64,000 nt of DNA from Halioglobus sp. (lineage in GTDB: Bacteria; Pseudomonadota; Gammaproteobacteria; Pseudomonadales; Halieaceae): NCBI GenBank assembly GCA_020443425.1, contig JAGRIE010000006.1:84811-148810 (forward strand), given 5' to 3'. The translations under genes and the position numbers were made by a program. Of this stretch, positions 53,547 to 61,529 are shown one piece after another (positions within the stretch are counted from its first letter, which is position 1; each line of letters starts with the position of its first letter). The notes under the pieces were generated by a model. That model searched no databases and was not told the DNA's origin. It saw only the letters and a program-made list of their open reading frames with translations.

Positions 53547-53999
53547 TCAGCTATACGAATCGGGCAGGTATTTGCGCATACTTGCCCCTATCTCTCCGGA
53601 TTTCGCGCCCGAAACATCGTACCAGGTCCGGATCTGGAGTGAGCCATCCGGCTCAAACTGGTATGTTTCAATGCTCTTTGCAATGTTAGTTCTGCCGGAG
53701 GAAGTAATGATGTTGTGCATCACCCATGACACCGTGTTGCCCAGGACGAACAGTGTCTCCTCGGGTATTTCAAACTTCACATGGTCCTGAAAAAGGTCAT
53801 AGGAATCTGTGCAGCAGTGTTTGAATCCAGACTTTTCGGGTGTTCCTACGGGATCTAGCATCCTTACGGAATCGCCTTGGAATACCGTGCGATAATTCGC
53901 TATCCAGCCTTCCCGATCGCCGGCATTCCAGAAGCCGGGGTAATTATGTGCCCAATTCAGCAGTTCTTCAGCAGTGGGTGTCGGTATCGGCACTTGCAT
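53547..53999 (-). CDS. SnoaL/NTF2-like protein
   Basis: About 150 residues with the NTF2-like cone plan: an N-terminal helix (LLNWAHNYPGFWNAGDREGWIANY), then strands with IETYQFEPDGSLQIRTWYDVSG. Such proteins are isomerases, cyclases or hydratases, or non-enzymatic. AAGGAG is very close before the ATG. It lies next to the cassette-like region and may be part of it or its chromosomal border. Confidence 0.65.
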   Translation of the reverse strand: MQVPIPTPTAEELLNWAHNYPGFWNAGDREGWIANYRTVFQGDSVRMLDPVGTPEKSGFKHCCTDSYDLFQDHVKFEIPEETLFVLGNTVSWVMHNIITSSGRTNIAKSIETYQFEPDGSLQIRTWYDVSGAKSGEIGASMRKYLPDSYS

Positions 54000-54209
54000 T
54001 CTCCTTTTCAGCGAAAACCGGGGTAATTTCACCAACAAGTACACATGCCGGCAACTGACGGCTGATTGTAACGCAGCCAGGAGCCAACTATTCATACTGA
54101 CAGGCTAAGTCACGCACGTAGCGCCATTGAAAGTCGATACGCTAGTATTCATGTCAGGCCTGAAGGCTTTCTGTCCGTTGGAGTTCGGGTCAGCACCCAA
54201 CCCTGCATA

Positions 54210-54902
54210 TCATGGCCGTTCAGCTCGCCGGCAGTGCACATTTCCAAACAGGCGCCACAATCCAAGCAAGATCAGAAGATGCGTGCCGGGTGCCGGTATG
54301 GGTTCAACGGTATCCTTCTCACGATAGAACCATGCTCCGACGCCTGGCGCGGGAAAGGCGGTCGCAAGTCTCGCCTCGTTTACCCACGCGCTAACGGAAT
54401 GCAATTCGTTGGGGTCGTCTAACCTCACTATCCTTGCACTTGTTCGGGGAGGATTGCCTAGTAGCGTTGATTGCCAACCAATCACCATAGGCCGATTCCC
54501 GTTGACGTTGGAAGTGAGGCGGAAATCTTCAAAAAACAGGCTCGCAAAATCCTGCGAAGCGGGTGATTGATGCACCCGATCTGTATCAGCATCCAACAGC
54601 TCATCGCTACCATATCCAGCGACCGTCAGATACCGATTAAAAAGCTGTTTGAGATCGTCGCCACTGGCCCATACCCAGCCGGCCAGATCATATCCATTAA
54701 GATTGCTGTCGAGCGAACACACCGAGGCATTGGGGGAAAAGGGACACTGCGCCCGGATATCCAGCCAGGATAGCCTGTCAAAAAGATCAGGCTGAGCCCA
54801 CTCCCGCCCATCGATTGTGACAATATCATTGGAACCAATCGGCACGGCCATGAGTGGAGAGGAGAACAGTAAAATTGCAAACAAACACAAATAGCGGCTC
54901 AT
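54210..54902 (-). CDS. PEP-CTERM-like sorted secreted protein
   Basis: A 230-residue exported protein: signal peptide MSRYLCLFAILLFSSPLMAVP, a body with conserved-looking aromatic and acidic residues, and a C-terminal IPAPGTHLLILLGLWRLF followed by arginines, the plan of a PEP-CTERM exosortase signal with a shortened proline motif. Exosortase would cleave near the prolines. GAGGGAGA lies 7 bases before the ATG. It sits directly after an attC-like site, so it may be a cassette gene. The body matches nothing recognised. Confidence 0.62.
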   Translation of the reverse strand: MSRYLCLFAILLFSSPLMAVPIGSNDIVTIDGREWAQPDLFDRLSWLDIRAQCPFSPNASVCSLDSNLNGYDLAGWVWASGDDLKQLFNRYLTVAGYGSDELLDADTDRVHQSPASQDFASLFFEDFRLTSNVNGNRPMVIGWQSTLLGNPPRTSARIVRLDDPNELHSVSAWVNEARLATAFPAPGVGAWFYREKDTVEPIPAPGTHLLILLGLWRLFGNVHCRRAERP

Positions 54903-54932
54903 ATGTGATTCTCCCTCGGCAAAAGCCGTTAT

Positions 54933-54998
54933 TCCTAACGAGTCTAGCCCAAGCTGTCTAAGTTTTTTGTTGCGCACAACTGGCTGGCTTTGTTATGA
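54933..54998 (-). other. degenerate attC-like site after the 166-residue gene
   Basis: On the minus strand it runs from TCATAAC (54998-54992), which contains the gene's TAA, to GTTAGGA (54939-54933). AGCC and GGCT and an inner GTTG/CAAC hairpin give partial arms. Only the core AAC and GTT are good, so this is weaker than the other two sites. Confidence 0.4.
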
Positions 54999-55493
54999 CT
55001 TCTCATCCTGAAATAACTCCGGCCTAAGTTGGCGCAATCCAAAGCTTAGTTTGCAGCCAGAACCGCCTAGAACTGATTGTGACTTTTTGATCGAGTCCAT
55101 AAGCGGCTTTTTGATTTCCGACAAATACGATGCCACATGGTCGCCAGCTTCCCCGGCCAACTCAAAACTTATGCCACCACTCTCCTCGTATTCTATTGCC
55201 TTGCAAAGTGCTTCTTTCGGTGCTGCGGTAAAAGCACTCACATCAGGTTTGATAGTCGATAATATGGAAAGCGCCAACACCAACTGTAATCCCTCTTCCT
55301 TCTTCCTTTCTTCTGAGAGGATTCCGTTCTCATCCATTAAAGTAATGAAACGAATATTGTCGATGATTTGACTTTTCGCGCTCTCGGAAATCAAGCTCTT
55401 TAGCTCATTACTATAGAGCTGATTAAGGTAAGCACTAACTAAAAACCCACTTACAATAGACCCAACAATTCCACCCAAAATCAAATTTTTCAT
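54993..55493 (-). CDS. unknown membrane-anchored protein (cassette gene)
   Basis: A 166-residue protein with a single N-terminal hydrophobic helix (NLILGGIVGSIVSGFLVSAYL) and a helical, charged remainder with coiled-coil character (KSLISESAKSQIIDNI, EERKKEEGLQLVLALS). AT-rich codons set it apart from the host genes. The stop TAA lies in the R'' core of the attC-like site, typical of integron cassettes. No relative is recognised. Confidence 0.65.
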   Translation of the reverse strand: MKNLILGGIVGSIVSGFLVSAYLNQLYSNELKSLISESAKSQIIDNIRFITLMDENGILSEERKKEEGLQLVLALSILSTIKPDVSAFTAAPKEALCKAIEYEESGGISFELAGEAGDHVASYLSEIKKPLMDSIKKSQSVLGGSGCKLSFGLRQLRPELFQDEKS

Positions 55494-55514
55494 ACGATAT
55501 TCAGCACTTATAGG

Positions 55515-55587
55515 TCATACCGCCGCAAGCAAAGGCGCGCGTTAGCGCGTCCAGCCCGTAGGGCGATTTTGCCTTGCCTTGTTAAGT
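55515..55587 (-). other. attC site (73 bp)
   Basis: Minus strand: R'' ACTTAAC (55587-55581), AAG, arm GCAAG-G-CAAA, a variable middle with GCGC palindromes, arm TTTG-CTTGC, GGC, then R' GGTATGA (55521-55515; canonical would be GTTATGA). The arms pair with one unpaired G, the extrahelical base known to set strand choice in attC recombination. One base in R' is changed, which may weaken recombination. Confidence 0.7.
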
Positions 55588-55623
55588 TGCGCTGGCACAT
55601 TGGTTTTTGGGGTATTTGTGACC

Positions 55624-56067
55624 CTACCGGAAGACGTCCATCGTACCAACTGTTGCCCGATTATCTTTTACCCGACGCTTTAGGAGCCAGCTGCCGTCCA
55701 GGCGTACCCATTCGTCAAAGTACTCCCCTAATGTTCTGAAAGTTAGATTGGATTTCTTTTCTTTGCCTAAGTGCATATCACTAACATAGGACTGACTTGT
55801 AGCTGTATCACCATCGACATATATGACAACATTACCAATGAGATGCTGGGTTGTGCCACAAGCTTCTAGAAACGGTCGAATAAAATCGACTATTTCTCTT
55901 TTCCCTACAATCTCACCCTTGCCAAGATTGGCTCTGGCATCATCCGCTAGTAATTTCTCTAGGGTTTCCCAATCACGTTGATCCATTGCTCGAGCGAACG
56001 ACATTATCTTTCGATAGATTTCGCGCTCTGCAAACAGTATTTCTAGATTCAATGCACTGAACTCCAT
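55624..56067 (-). CDS. SnoaL/NTF2-like protein (cassette gene)
   Basis: A 147-residue protein of the SnoaL-like polyketide-cyclase/NTF2 fold: LEILFAEREIYRKIMSFARAMDQRDWETLEKLLADDA at the start and WVRLDGSWLLKRR near the end are typical. ATG 56067 lies just after the attC R' core; the frame's upstream part runs through the attC and is not coding. Its stop precedes the next attC by about 36 bases. Substrate unknown. Confidence 0.75.
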   Translation of the reverse strand: MEFSALNLEILFAEREIYRKIMSFARAMDQRDWETLEKLLADDARANLGKGEIVGKREIVDFIRPFLEACGTTQHLIGNVVIYVDGDTATSQSYVSDMHLGKEKKSNLTFRTLGEYFDEWVRLDGSWLLKRRVKDNRATVGTMDVFR

Positions 56068-56073
56068 TAAGTA

Positions 56074-56133
56074 ACTTAACGCCTCAAACACCGGCGCAGC
56101 TCTGCTGCGTCCGAGTGCTTTGACTTGTTAACC
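56074..56133 (-). other. attC site (60 bp)
   Basis: Minus strand: GGTTAAC (56133-56127), AAG, arm TCAAA-G-CAC, then CGG and CGCAGC/GCTGCG, arm GTG-TTTGA, GGC, and R' GTTAAGT (56080-56074), a perfect GTTRRRY. One unpaired G in the first arm and the same AAG and GGC flanks as the 73-bp site. The stop codon of the acetyltransferase is inside the R'' core. Length equals the classic 59-base element. Confidence 0.8.
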
Positions 56134-56634
56134 CTTTGCTGAAAAAGACTCATGGTAAGTAACGCTTCCTTGAGGTAAATCACCGTGAAATACCATAGCT
56201 TGGAAATACTCAGGCGGCACACCAGGAAGTACTAAACATTCTCTAGGTTTAAAGCCAAAACGATGATAATAGTTTGGGTCTCCAAGTAACACGCAACCTT
56301 TTGCTTTTATATTCTTTAGCTCTTGGATAGCGGCATTCATAAGCTTGGAACCAATACCTTTACCCTGCTTGTTGGGAAGAACTGAGATTGGGCCGAGACC
56401 ATACCAACTATCTGTACTGTCAGAAATAGTAACCGGAGAAAGCGCCACATGCCCAACGACACTACCTTCATCTTCGGCAACTAGTGAAATTGATAATGCG
56501 CCTGATTCACGAAGCGCTTTAACAATATACTGCTCCGTATTGTCCGTGTGTGGTGCATCAAGAAAAGCGGCAACAGTAACCTCATGGATGTTTTGAGCAT
56601 CCCTTGGTTGTTCTTTTCGAATGCTAATACTCAA
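56128..56634 (-). CDS. GNAT N-acetyltransferase (cassette gene)
   Basis: A 168-residue YhbS-like acetyltransferase. SIRKEQPRDAQNIHEV begins the fold; LGPISVLPNKQGKGIGSKLMNAAIQEL carries the acetyl-CoA loop (QGKGIG) and YYHRFGFKP the end. TTG 56634 is chosen as start: a full AAGGAG lies 8 bases upstream and the N-terminus then matches the family, while an ATG at 56691 is in poor context. AT-rich; GNATs are common in integron cassettes. Acceptor molecule unknown. Confidence 0.82.
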   Translation of the reverse strand: MSISIRKEQPRDAQNIHEVTVAAFLDAPHTDNTEQYIVKALRESGALSISLVAEDEGSVVGHVALSPVTISDSTDSWYGLGPISVLPNKQGKGIGSKLMNAAIQELKNIKAKGCVLLGDPNYYHRFGFKPRECLVLPGVPPEYFQAMVFHGDLPQGSVTYHESFSAKG

Positions 56635-56698
56635 TCGGATATCTCCTTGAGGGTTAACAGTAAAGTATATGCCGTAGCCAAGTGTAGACATTCTGCCT

Positions 56699-56759
56699 AT
56701 ATCTGGACAGGTGTAGGCTCATATAGCCACAGGTGTCTACTAGACATGTGCATATCTGG
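56699..56759. repeat. nested direct repeats around a hairpin
   Basis: ATATCTGG at 56699-56706 and 56752-56759, and ACAGGTGT at 56707-56714 and 56729-56736, the latter enclosing the hairpin GGCT/AGCC (56716-56728). It lies upstream of the acetyltransferase gene, where a cassette border or recombination scar would be expected. Confidence 0.5.
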
Positions 56760-56762
56760 ATA

Positions 56763-56945
56763 TCAGAAGTGCAACGGCTGAACATCAGTACACTTCCCCA
56801 CCAGCCCTTCAATTACTCTATTCTCCAGGCCAAGCGAAACAGCGGGGTTGTAGGGCATTCCCCCAACCTGCTGTTTCGCACTCCAGATGGCGTGGTTCTG
56901 TTTTTCCGCCGCTCGCTGTGTCACTGCTTCAAACGCAATAGCCAT
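56763..56945 (-). CDS. uncertain 60-residue ORF
   Basis: A short frame starting MAIAFEAVTQRAAEKQ and ending at TGA 56763, with codon use like a coding sequence but no visible ribosome site and no recognised domain. It lies between the crotonase gene and the cassette cluster and might be a remnant. Confidence 0.25.
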   Translation of the reverse strand: MAIAFEAVTQRAAEKQNHAIWSAKQQVGGMPYNPAVSLGLENRVIEGLVGKCTDVQPLHF

Positions 56946-56994
56946 GGTGACGAACTGCCTGCGTCGATGCGCGTGAATTGGGCTCAGGCGGTCG

Positions 56995-57867
56995 TTACCA
57001 CCAGGGGTAAAAGTCGGGCATATCGGTAGAGGTTCGGTCCTCAAATACCGGGGCGCGTTTTTCCAGGAATGAGCGCACGCCTTCCTTGCCGCTTTTCAGG
57101 CTGGCGTAGTAGATCGCCAGTGAGTCCACCTTGTGCGCTTCAATCGGGTGCGGCTGCGCTGAGCAGCGGTACATCATCTGCCGGGTCATGGCGATGGCTA
57201 CCGGGCTGTGCTGGGCGATCCGGCGGGCGATCTTATAGGCCTCCTCCAGCAGTTCATCGGCGGGTACAACGGCACTGACGAAGCGGCCTGCCAGCGCCTG
57301 CTCGGCCTTCAGTATCTCGGCGGTGTACACCCATTCAAGCGCCTGCGAGATACCCACGATGCGTGGCAGGAACCAGCTGGAGCAGGCCTCCGGTGTGATG
57401 CCGATTTTGTTGAACACAAAACCGATGCGCGCGTGCTCGGAGGCGAGGCGGATATCCATGGCGCAGGTCATGGTGGCGCCGATACCGACGGCCGCGCCAT
57501 TGATGGCGGCGATCACCGGTTTGTTGCAGTCGTAGATCGCGAGAGTCACACGGCCACCCGTGTCGCGAACGCCGGCGATAATCTCGGGATCGTCCAGGCG
57601 GTTTTCCATATCATCCATGGTCGGGTTCAGGCTCTCGTTGAGGCCGAAGACATTACCCTCCACCGAGAGGTCCATGCCGGCACAAAAGGCGCGGCCTTCG
57701 CCGGTCACTACCACCGCGCGCACCTCGTCGTCATCGCTGGCCCGATTGAAGGCGTCTATCAGTTCGTGGGCCATCTCTACAGTGAATGAATTGAGGTGGT
57801 CAGGACGGTTGAGCGTCAGGGTCAGGATGTTGTCGGCGACTTCATAGCGCAGAGTGTTGTAGGACAT
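56995..57867 (-). CDS. enoyl-CoA hydratase/isomerase family protein
   Basis: A 290-residue crotonase-fold protein. GRAFCAGMDLSVEGN and NGAAVGIGATMTCAMDIRLAS form the oxyanion hole; FVFNKIGITPEACSSWFLPRIVG places a glutamate in the usual second catalytic position. The C-terminal SFLEKRAPVFEDR is typical of hydratases acting on larger substrates. GGAGA lies before the ATG. It begins 36 bp after the DGAT gene and is read in the same direction. Confidence 0.87.
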   Translation of the reverse strand: MSYNTLRYEVADNILTLTLNRPDHLNSFTVEMAHELIDAFNRASDDDEVRAVVVTGEGRAFCAGMDLSVEGNVFGLNESLNPTMDDMENRLDDPEIIAGVRDTGGRVTLAIYDCNKPVIAAINGAAVGIGATMTCAMDIRLASEHARIGFVFNKIGITPEACSSWFLPRIVGISQALEWVYTAEILKAEQALAGRFVSAVVPADELLEEAYKIARRIAQHSPVAIAMTRQMMYRCSAQPHPIEAHKVDSLAIYYASLKSGKEGVRSFLEKRAPVFEDRTSTDMPDFYPWW

Positions 57868-57903
57868 GGCTGTCTCCTGTTGTCGATGGGGATGGTCGCA
57901 CAC

Positions 57904-59397
57904 TCACGCTGCACTCCTGGCCTTGCGGGCTTTGGTCTTGCGGGCGGGTGTGCGCGCTTTCCTTTTCTTTGCCGGTGCCGGACTGGACGCCGCGTTGGCG
58001 GCAGCCAGCAGTTCGTCAAAACTTGCCTGCAGGCACTCGCGGTAGAACGCCGGGTCCGGCATTATCACGCGGCAGCTGGTGGCGCTGATCACAAACTGGC
58101 CACAGTAGCTGCTGATGACGTGGAACAGGCCGAGCCCGTCCTGTACCGGGCCGGTGCCGTAGTTGGCGACCATCTTGGCGCCCGTGTTGTACAGCGGAAT
58201 CGGCGGCCCCGGCACGTTGGTGATCACACAGTTGAACTGTGGGCTCATACGGTTCATCAGGCCCCAGCGGCTGGCCAGCCGCGCCGCCTGCGCGGTCAGC
58301 GTAGCGGGTATGAACTGTGAGTAGTCCGTCATGGTCTTGGCGCCGATGGCGTTGGTCAGCTCCTTGGCCTTGCTACTGCTCTCATGCACGGCCTGCAGGC
58401 GCTGCAGCGGGTCTTCGACGTCGCTGCGCACCTGCACCGTCATGCTGGCGACGATATTGCCGCCGGTCTTGTCCTTGTCCGAGCGCACGTTGACCGGCGC
58501 CATGGCGGCGAGTGACTGTTCGGGCAGTTCATCGTGCGCCTGCAGGTATTTGCGCAGCGCGCCGCCGACGATGGTGATGGCGGCGTCGTTGACGGTGGCG
58601 CCGGGCACGGAGTTCTTGATTTTTTTCACATCGTCCAGCGGCACATTGATGGCGTCAAATACCCGGTGTGGCGACACGCTGTCGTTGAACCGGGTGCGCG
58701 GGATGTCCTTGATCCTGCTGAGCTGCCCCTTGGACAGGCCGGCCACCACCTTGGCCAGCCCGGGAACGGTGTTCCTGGCCACACTCAGCAGGTGGAAGGG
58801 CTTGCGAATACTGTTGTACTGCGAGCGGATGACCATCTCCAGCGCCGAGGGCTGGCTGTCGACACTGACGGTGGCGGCGGTATGCGCGCGTTGGTAATCC
58901 GGCGACAGGTCGTGAGTCGCCGCCGTCAACTCCATGCCCGAGGTGCCGTCGATGGCCGCGTGGTGTGTCTTGGAGAACATGGCGAAGCTGCCTTTGGGCA
59001 CGCCCTTGACGTTGTCCAGGCCCTCGATGATGTACAGCTCCCACAGCGGGTGGGCGCGGTCCAGCGGGCGCGCGTGCAGGCGGGAGATGACGATGCACAG
59101 CTGCCGCCAGTCACCCGGTTTGGGCAGCGCGATGTGGCGGATATGGAACTCGGGGTCGAAGGCGCCATCGGTCACCCAGTAGGGGTGGTCCAGGTTCATC
59201 GGCACGGTGACCAGCTTTTGTGTCATCACCGGCATGCTCATCAGGCGGTTGTTGGTGTTCTCGATAATGTCCTTGAACCGCACCTTGCCGCCCGGGGCCG
59301 TGGACTGGTCATAAATGGACAGGCCCGAGATATGCATCGGCGCGTTGGGCGTTTCCAGGTACAGGAAGGAGGCGTCTAGCCCGGTCAGTTGTTTCAT
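57904..59397 (-). CDS. wax ester synthase/diacylglycerol acyltransferase with basic tail
   Basis: A 497-residue WS/DGAT. The catalytic HHAAIDG is at 145-151, and PVNVRSDKD, NCVITNVPGPPIPLY and later blocks fit the family that makes storage wax esters or triacylglycerol from acyl-CoA. From about 470 the protein ends in a lysine/arginine/alanine-rich tail like that of the HAD-PlsC protein. The ATG follows no strong ribosome site. The crotonase gene follows. Confidence 0.9.
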   Translation of the reverse strand: MKQLTGLDASFLYLETPNAPMHISGLSIYDQSTAPGGKVRFKDIIENTNNRLMSMPVMTQKLVTVPMNLDHPYWVTDGAFDPEFHIRHIALPKPGDWRQLCIVISRLHARPLDRAHPLWELYIIEGLDNVKGVPKGSFAMFSKTHHAAIDGTSGMELTAATHDLSPDYQRAHTAATVSVDSQPSALEMVIRSQYNSIRKPFHLLSVARNTVPGLAKVVAGLSKGQLSRIKDIPRTRFNDSVSPHRVFDAINVPLDDVKKIKNSVPGATVNDAAITIVGGALRKYLQAHDELPEQSLAAMAPVNVRSDKDKTGGNIVASMTVQVRSDVEDPLQRLQAVHESSSKAKELTNAIGAKTMTDYSQFIPATLTAQAARLASRWGLMNRMSPQFNCVITNVPGPPIPLYNTGAKMVANYGTGPVQDGLGLFHVISSYCGQFVISATSCRVIMPDPAFYRECLQASFDELLAAANAASSPAPAKKRKARTPARKTKARKARSAA

Positions 59398-59646
59398 GGC
59401 AGTGGCGTTCCGGCTGAGGCCCGCAGGTGGAGGTGCACCCCCGGGTGGTGAGTGAATGGTTCGTTGGTGGCGCCAGATCAAAATCGGCGTCGAACTCGTT
59501 TATGGCATGCAGGCTGACCCAAGAACCCGTTCTGGTCAAGCTTTACGCAGCAGGAAATGCGCGGATACCCCGGCCCGCGTGCCTTCGTTTTTCACTGCCA
59601 GACATGCTAGCCTAGGCCGCTAATGGGAACAGCGGAGCTCTCGAGT

Positions 59647-60006
59647 ATGAAATACCGGATCACTGCGCTCGCGGCACTGTTGGCACTGTCCGGGTGTACC
59701 ACCACCGACGAAATCATCATTGACCAGAAGGGTGTCAACATGGCGGCCTACCAGCAGGATCTGGCCGAGTGCAAGACCTACTCTGAATCGGTCAAGACGG
59801 GTGAGAAAGCCGGTGTCGGCGCGGCCTCCGGGGCTGTGGTGGGCGGCCTGATCGGGGCCATCACCGGGGGTAGCGAAGGCGCGGTCAAGGGCGCGGGTGT
59901 CGGCGCTGTCGGCGGCGGCGCCAAGGGCGTGAGCCAGGGTGCGCAGGAGGAGGTCCAGGTCGTCAAGAACTGCCTCCGTGGCAGAGGCTACCGCGTCCTC
60001 AACTGA
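59647..60006 (+). CDS. glycine-zipper lipoprotein
   Basis: A 119-residue lipoprotein: lipobox LSGC near residue 17, a central glycine zipper (VGAASGAVVGGLIGAITGG and repeats) that could insert in or across a membrane, and a cysteine near the end. Similar small proteins lie in the outer membrane as structural or stress-related factors. GGAG lies about 9 bases before ATG 59647. Confidence 0.75.
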   Translation: MKYRITALAALLALSGCTTTDEIIIDQKGVNMAAYQQDLAECKTYSESVKTGEKAGVGAASGAVVGGLIGAITGGSEGAVKGAGVGAVGGGAKGVSQGAQEEVQVVKNCLRGRGYRVLN

Positions 60007-60136
60007 CGGGTCCGCCCCCCTTCCTCGTCGGCGCGGTCAGGCGCCATTTTCACCGGGGCTGGTAACTGTGTTATGTTTTGGCCGAGGCAATGCCAATTGT
60101 CAGCGCTAAAATTCTAAGAACCAGTTGGAGCCCGCC

Positions 60137-61417
60137 ATGGCGAAACGATGTTTCCGTGCTAGCAAAATACATCTCGACGGTCGAATTCACCCCGATTTTG
60201 CGCCTGTGGAGGCCACCCTGCGCGATATGTTGCGCAATTATCGCGGTGGTGCGGCCGTCAGTGTCTATCACCGCGGCGAGTGTGTGGTGGATCTGTGGGG
60301 AGGCTACAAGGACGATCAGGGCACCCTGTGGTGCCGCGACACCATGGCACCGAGCTTCTCCACCACCAAGGGCGTGGCGGCGACCCTGCTGCATATCTAT
60401 GCCGATCGCGGGCTGATCGACTACGACGCCCGGGTGGCAGAGTACTGGCCGGAGTTCGGGCAGGCGGGCAAGGAGGACATCACGGTGCGACAGGTGCTGG
60501 CGCACCAATCCGGCCTCTACCATATTCGCCAGATGATCGATCACGTGGATCGCATGCTGGACTGGAAGTATATGATCCGGGTGATCGAGCAGGCCGAACC
60601 GGCGCATGCGCCGGGCACACGCACCGGCTACCACGGCCTGACCTTCGGGTTTCTGGTGGGGGAGATCATCCAGCGTGTCACTGGTAAGAAGTTTTCCGAC
60701 CTGGTGCAGAAAGAGATCGCCCGGCCGCTGAAGCTGGACGGCTTGTATATCGGCACGCCGGCGCGGGAGATACCGCGCGCGGCCCAGCTGATCTTCCCCG
60801 ACTCCACGCGGCGGCTGGCGCAGACCTCGCTCGGCAGCAGGATTGAGATCAGTGCCAGTCGTGTCAGCTCGCTGTTGCGGCGGGTCGGTATCGACTCTGA
60901 TCTGTCCAGTATTTTCGATGCGCTTGCGCCGCGCGGGGTGAGCGACTTTGATTTCGGCTCGCCGGAGTCGCTGCGGGTCGCAATTCCGGCGGCCAACGGG
61001 CTGTTTACCGCGCGTTCGCTGGCCAGGCTCTACGCCCTGCTCGGCAACGGCGGCGAGATGGACGGGGTGCGCCTGATGTCGCAGGAGACACTGGAGCGCG
61101 CCACCACACAGCAGAAACCCACCGGCAAGCTGTCGGTGATTCCCTTTGATATGCGCTGGCGCCTGGGCTACCACGGGGTCGCGACAACACGGGGCTTCCC
61201 GCGCCAGGCCTTCGGCCACTTCGGTTTCGGCGGCTCGGGTGCCTGGGCCGATCCGGAGCGCGGCCTGTCGGTGGCGCTGATCGTCAACAGCGGCCTCGGC
61301 TCGCCCTTCGGGGACCTGCGCACGGCGCGTATCGGCGGGGCCGCACTGGGTTGCGCCAATGCGCGCTCCAGGCCGGCGGGTTTGTTAAAGGAGAAAATCG
61401 CCGCCAAGGCCGCCTGA
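60137..61417 (+). CDS. serine hydrolase of the beta-lactamase/esterase (EstB) group
   Basis: A 426-residue protein with the class C beta-lactamase fold. STTK (Ser75-Lys78) is the nucleophile motif, YHG near 162 the tyrosine motif, and HFGFGGSG the third. There is no signal peptide, so it is an esterase or lipid hydrolase in the cytoplasm rather than an antibiotic-resistance enzyme. GGAG six bases before ATG 60137 decides the start. Confidence 0.83.
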   Translation: MAKRCFRASKIHLDGRIHPDFAPVEATLRDMLRNYRGGAAVSVYHRGECVVDLWGGYKDDQGTLWCRDTMAPSFSTTKGVAATLLHIYADRGLIDYDARVAEYWPEFGQAGKEDITVRQVLAHQSGLYHIRQMIDHVDRMLDWKYMIRVIEQAEPAHAPGTRTGYHGLTFGFLVGEIIQRVTGKKFSDLVQKEIARPLKLDGLYIGTPAREIPRAAQLIFPDSTRRLAQTSLGSRIEISASRVSSLLRRVGIDSDLSSIFDALAPRGVSDFDFGSPESLRVAIPAANGLFTARSLARLYALLGNGGEMDGVRLMSQETLERATTQQKPTGKLSVIPFDMRWRLGYHGVATTRGFPRQAFGHFGFGGSGAWADPERGLSVALIVNSGLGSPFGDLRTARIGGAALGCANARSRPAGLLKEKIAAKAA

Positions 61418-61529
61418 TCCGCCGCCGCGGCGGTGGCCGCGGAGTGCAATTTCTACACAAAATCGCGGCTGTTGCGGTATTTGGGCGCGCCGTATACTCG
61501 CGATTTTTACAGGTAGAGATTTGATAGCC

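Larger units (their letters stand above)
54150..56660 (-). mobile_element. integron-type gene cassette cluster without integrase (CALIN-like)
   Basis: Successive short leftward genes (54210, 54993, 55624, 56128 ends) are separated by attC-like palindromes. The central and right parts are clearly AT-richer than the flanks, with AAA, TTT and ATA codons common. Each gene has its own attC-like site just after its stop, in the same orientation, as cassettes do. No tyrosine recombinase with an integron patch is encoded here. Borders are uncertain at both ends. Confidence 0.62.

Noticed and set aside
56652-56658. GTTAACC before the acetyltransferase as the right core of another attC
   Set aside because: Third purine of the core is missing and no matching left core or paired arms lie upstream.
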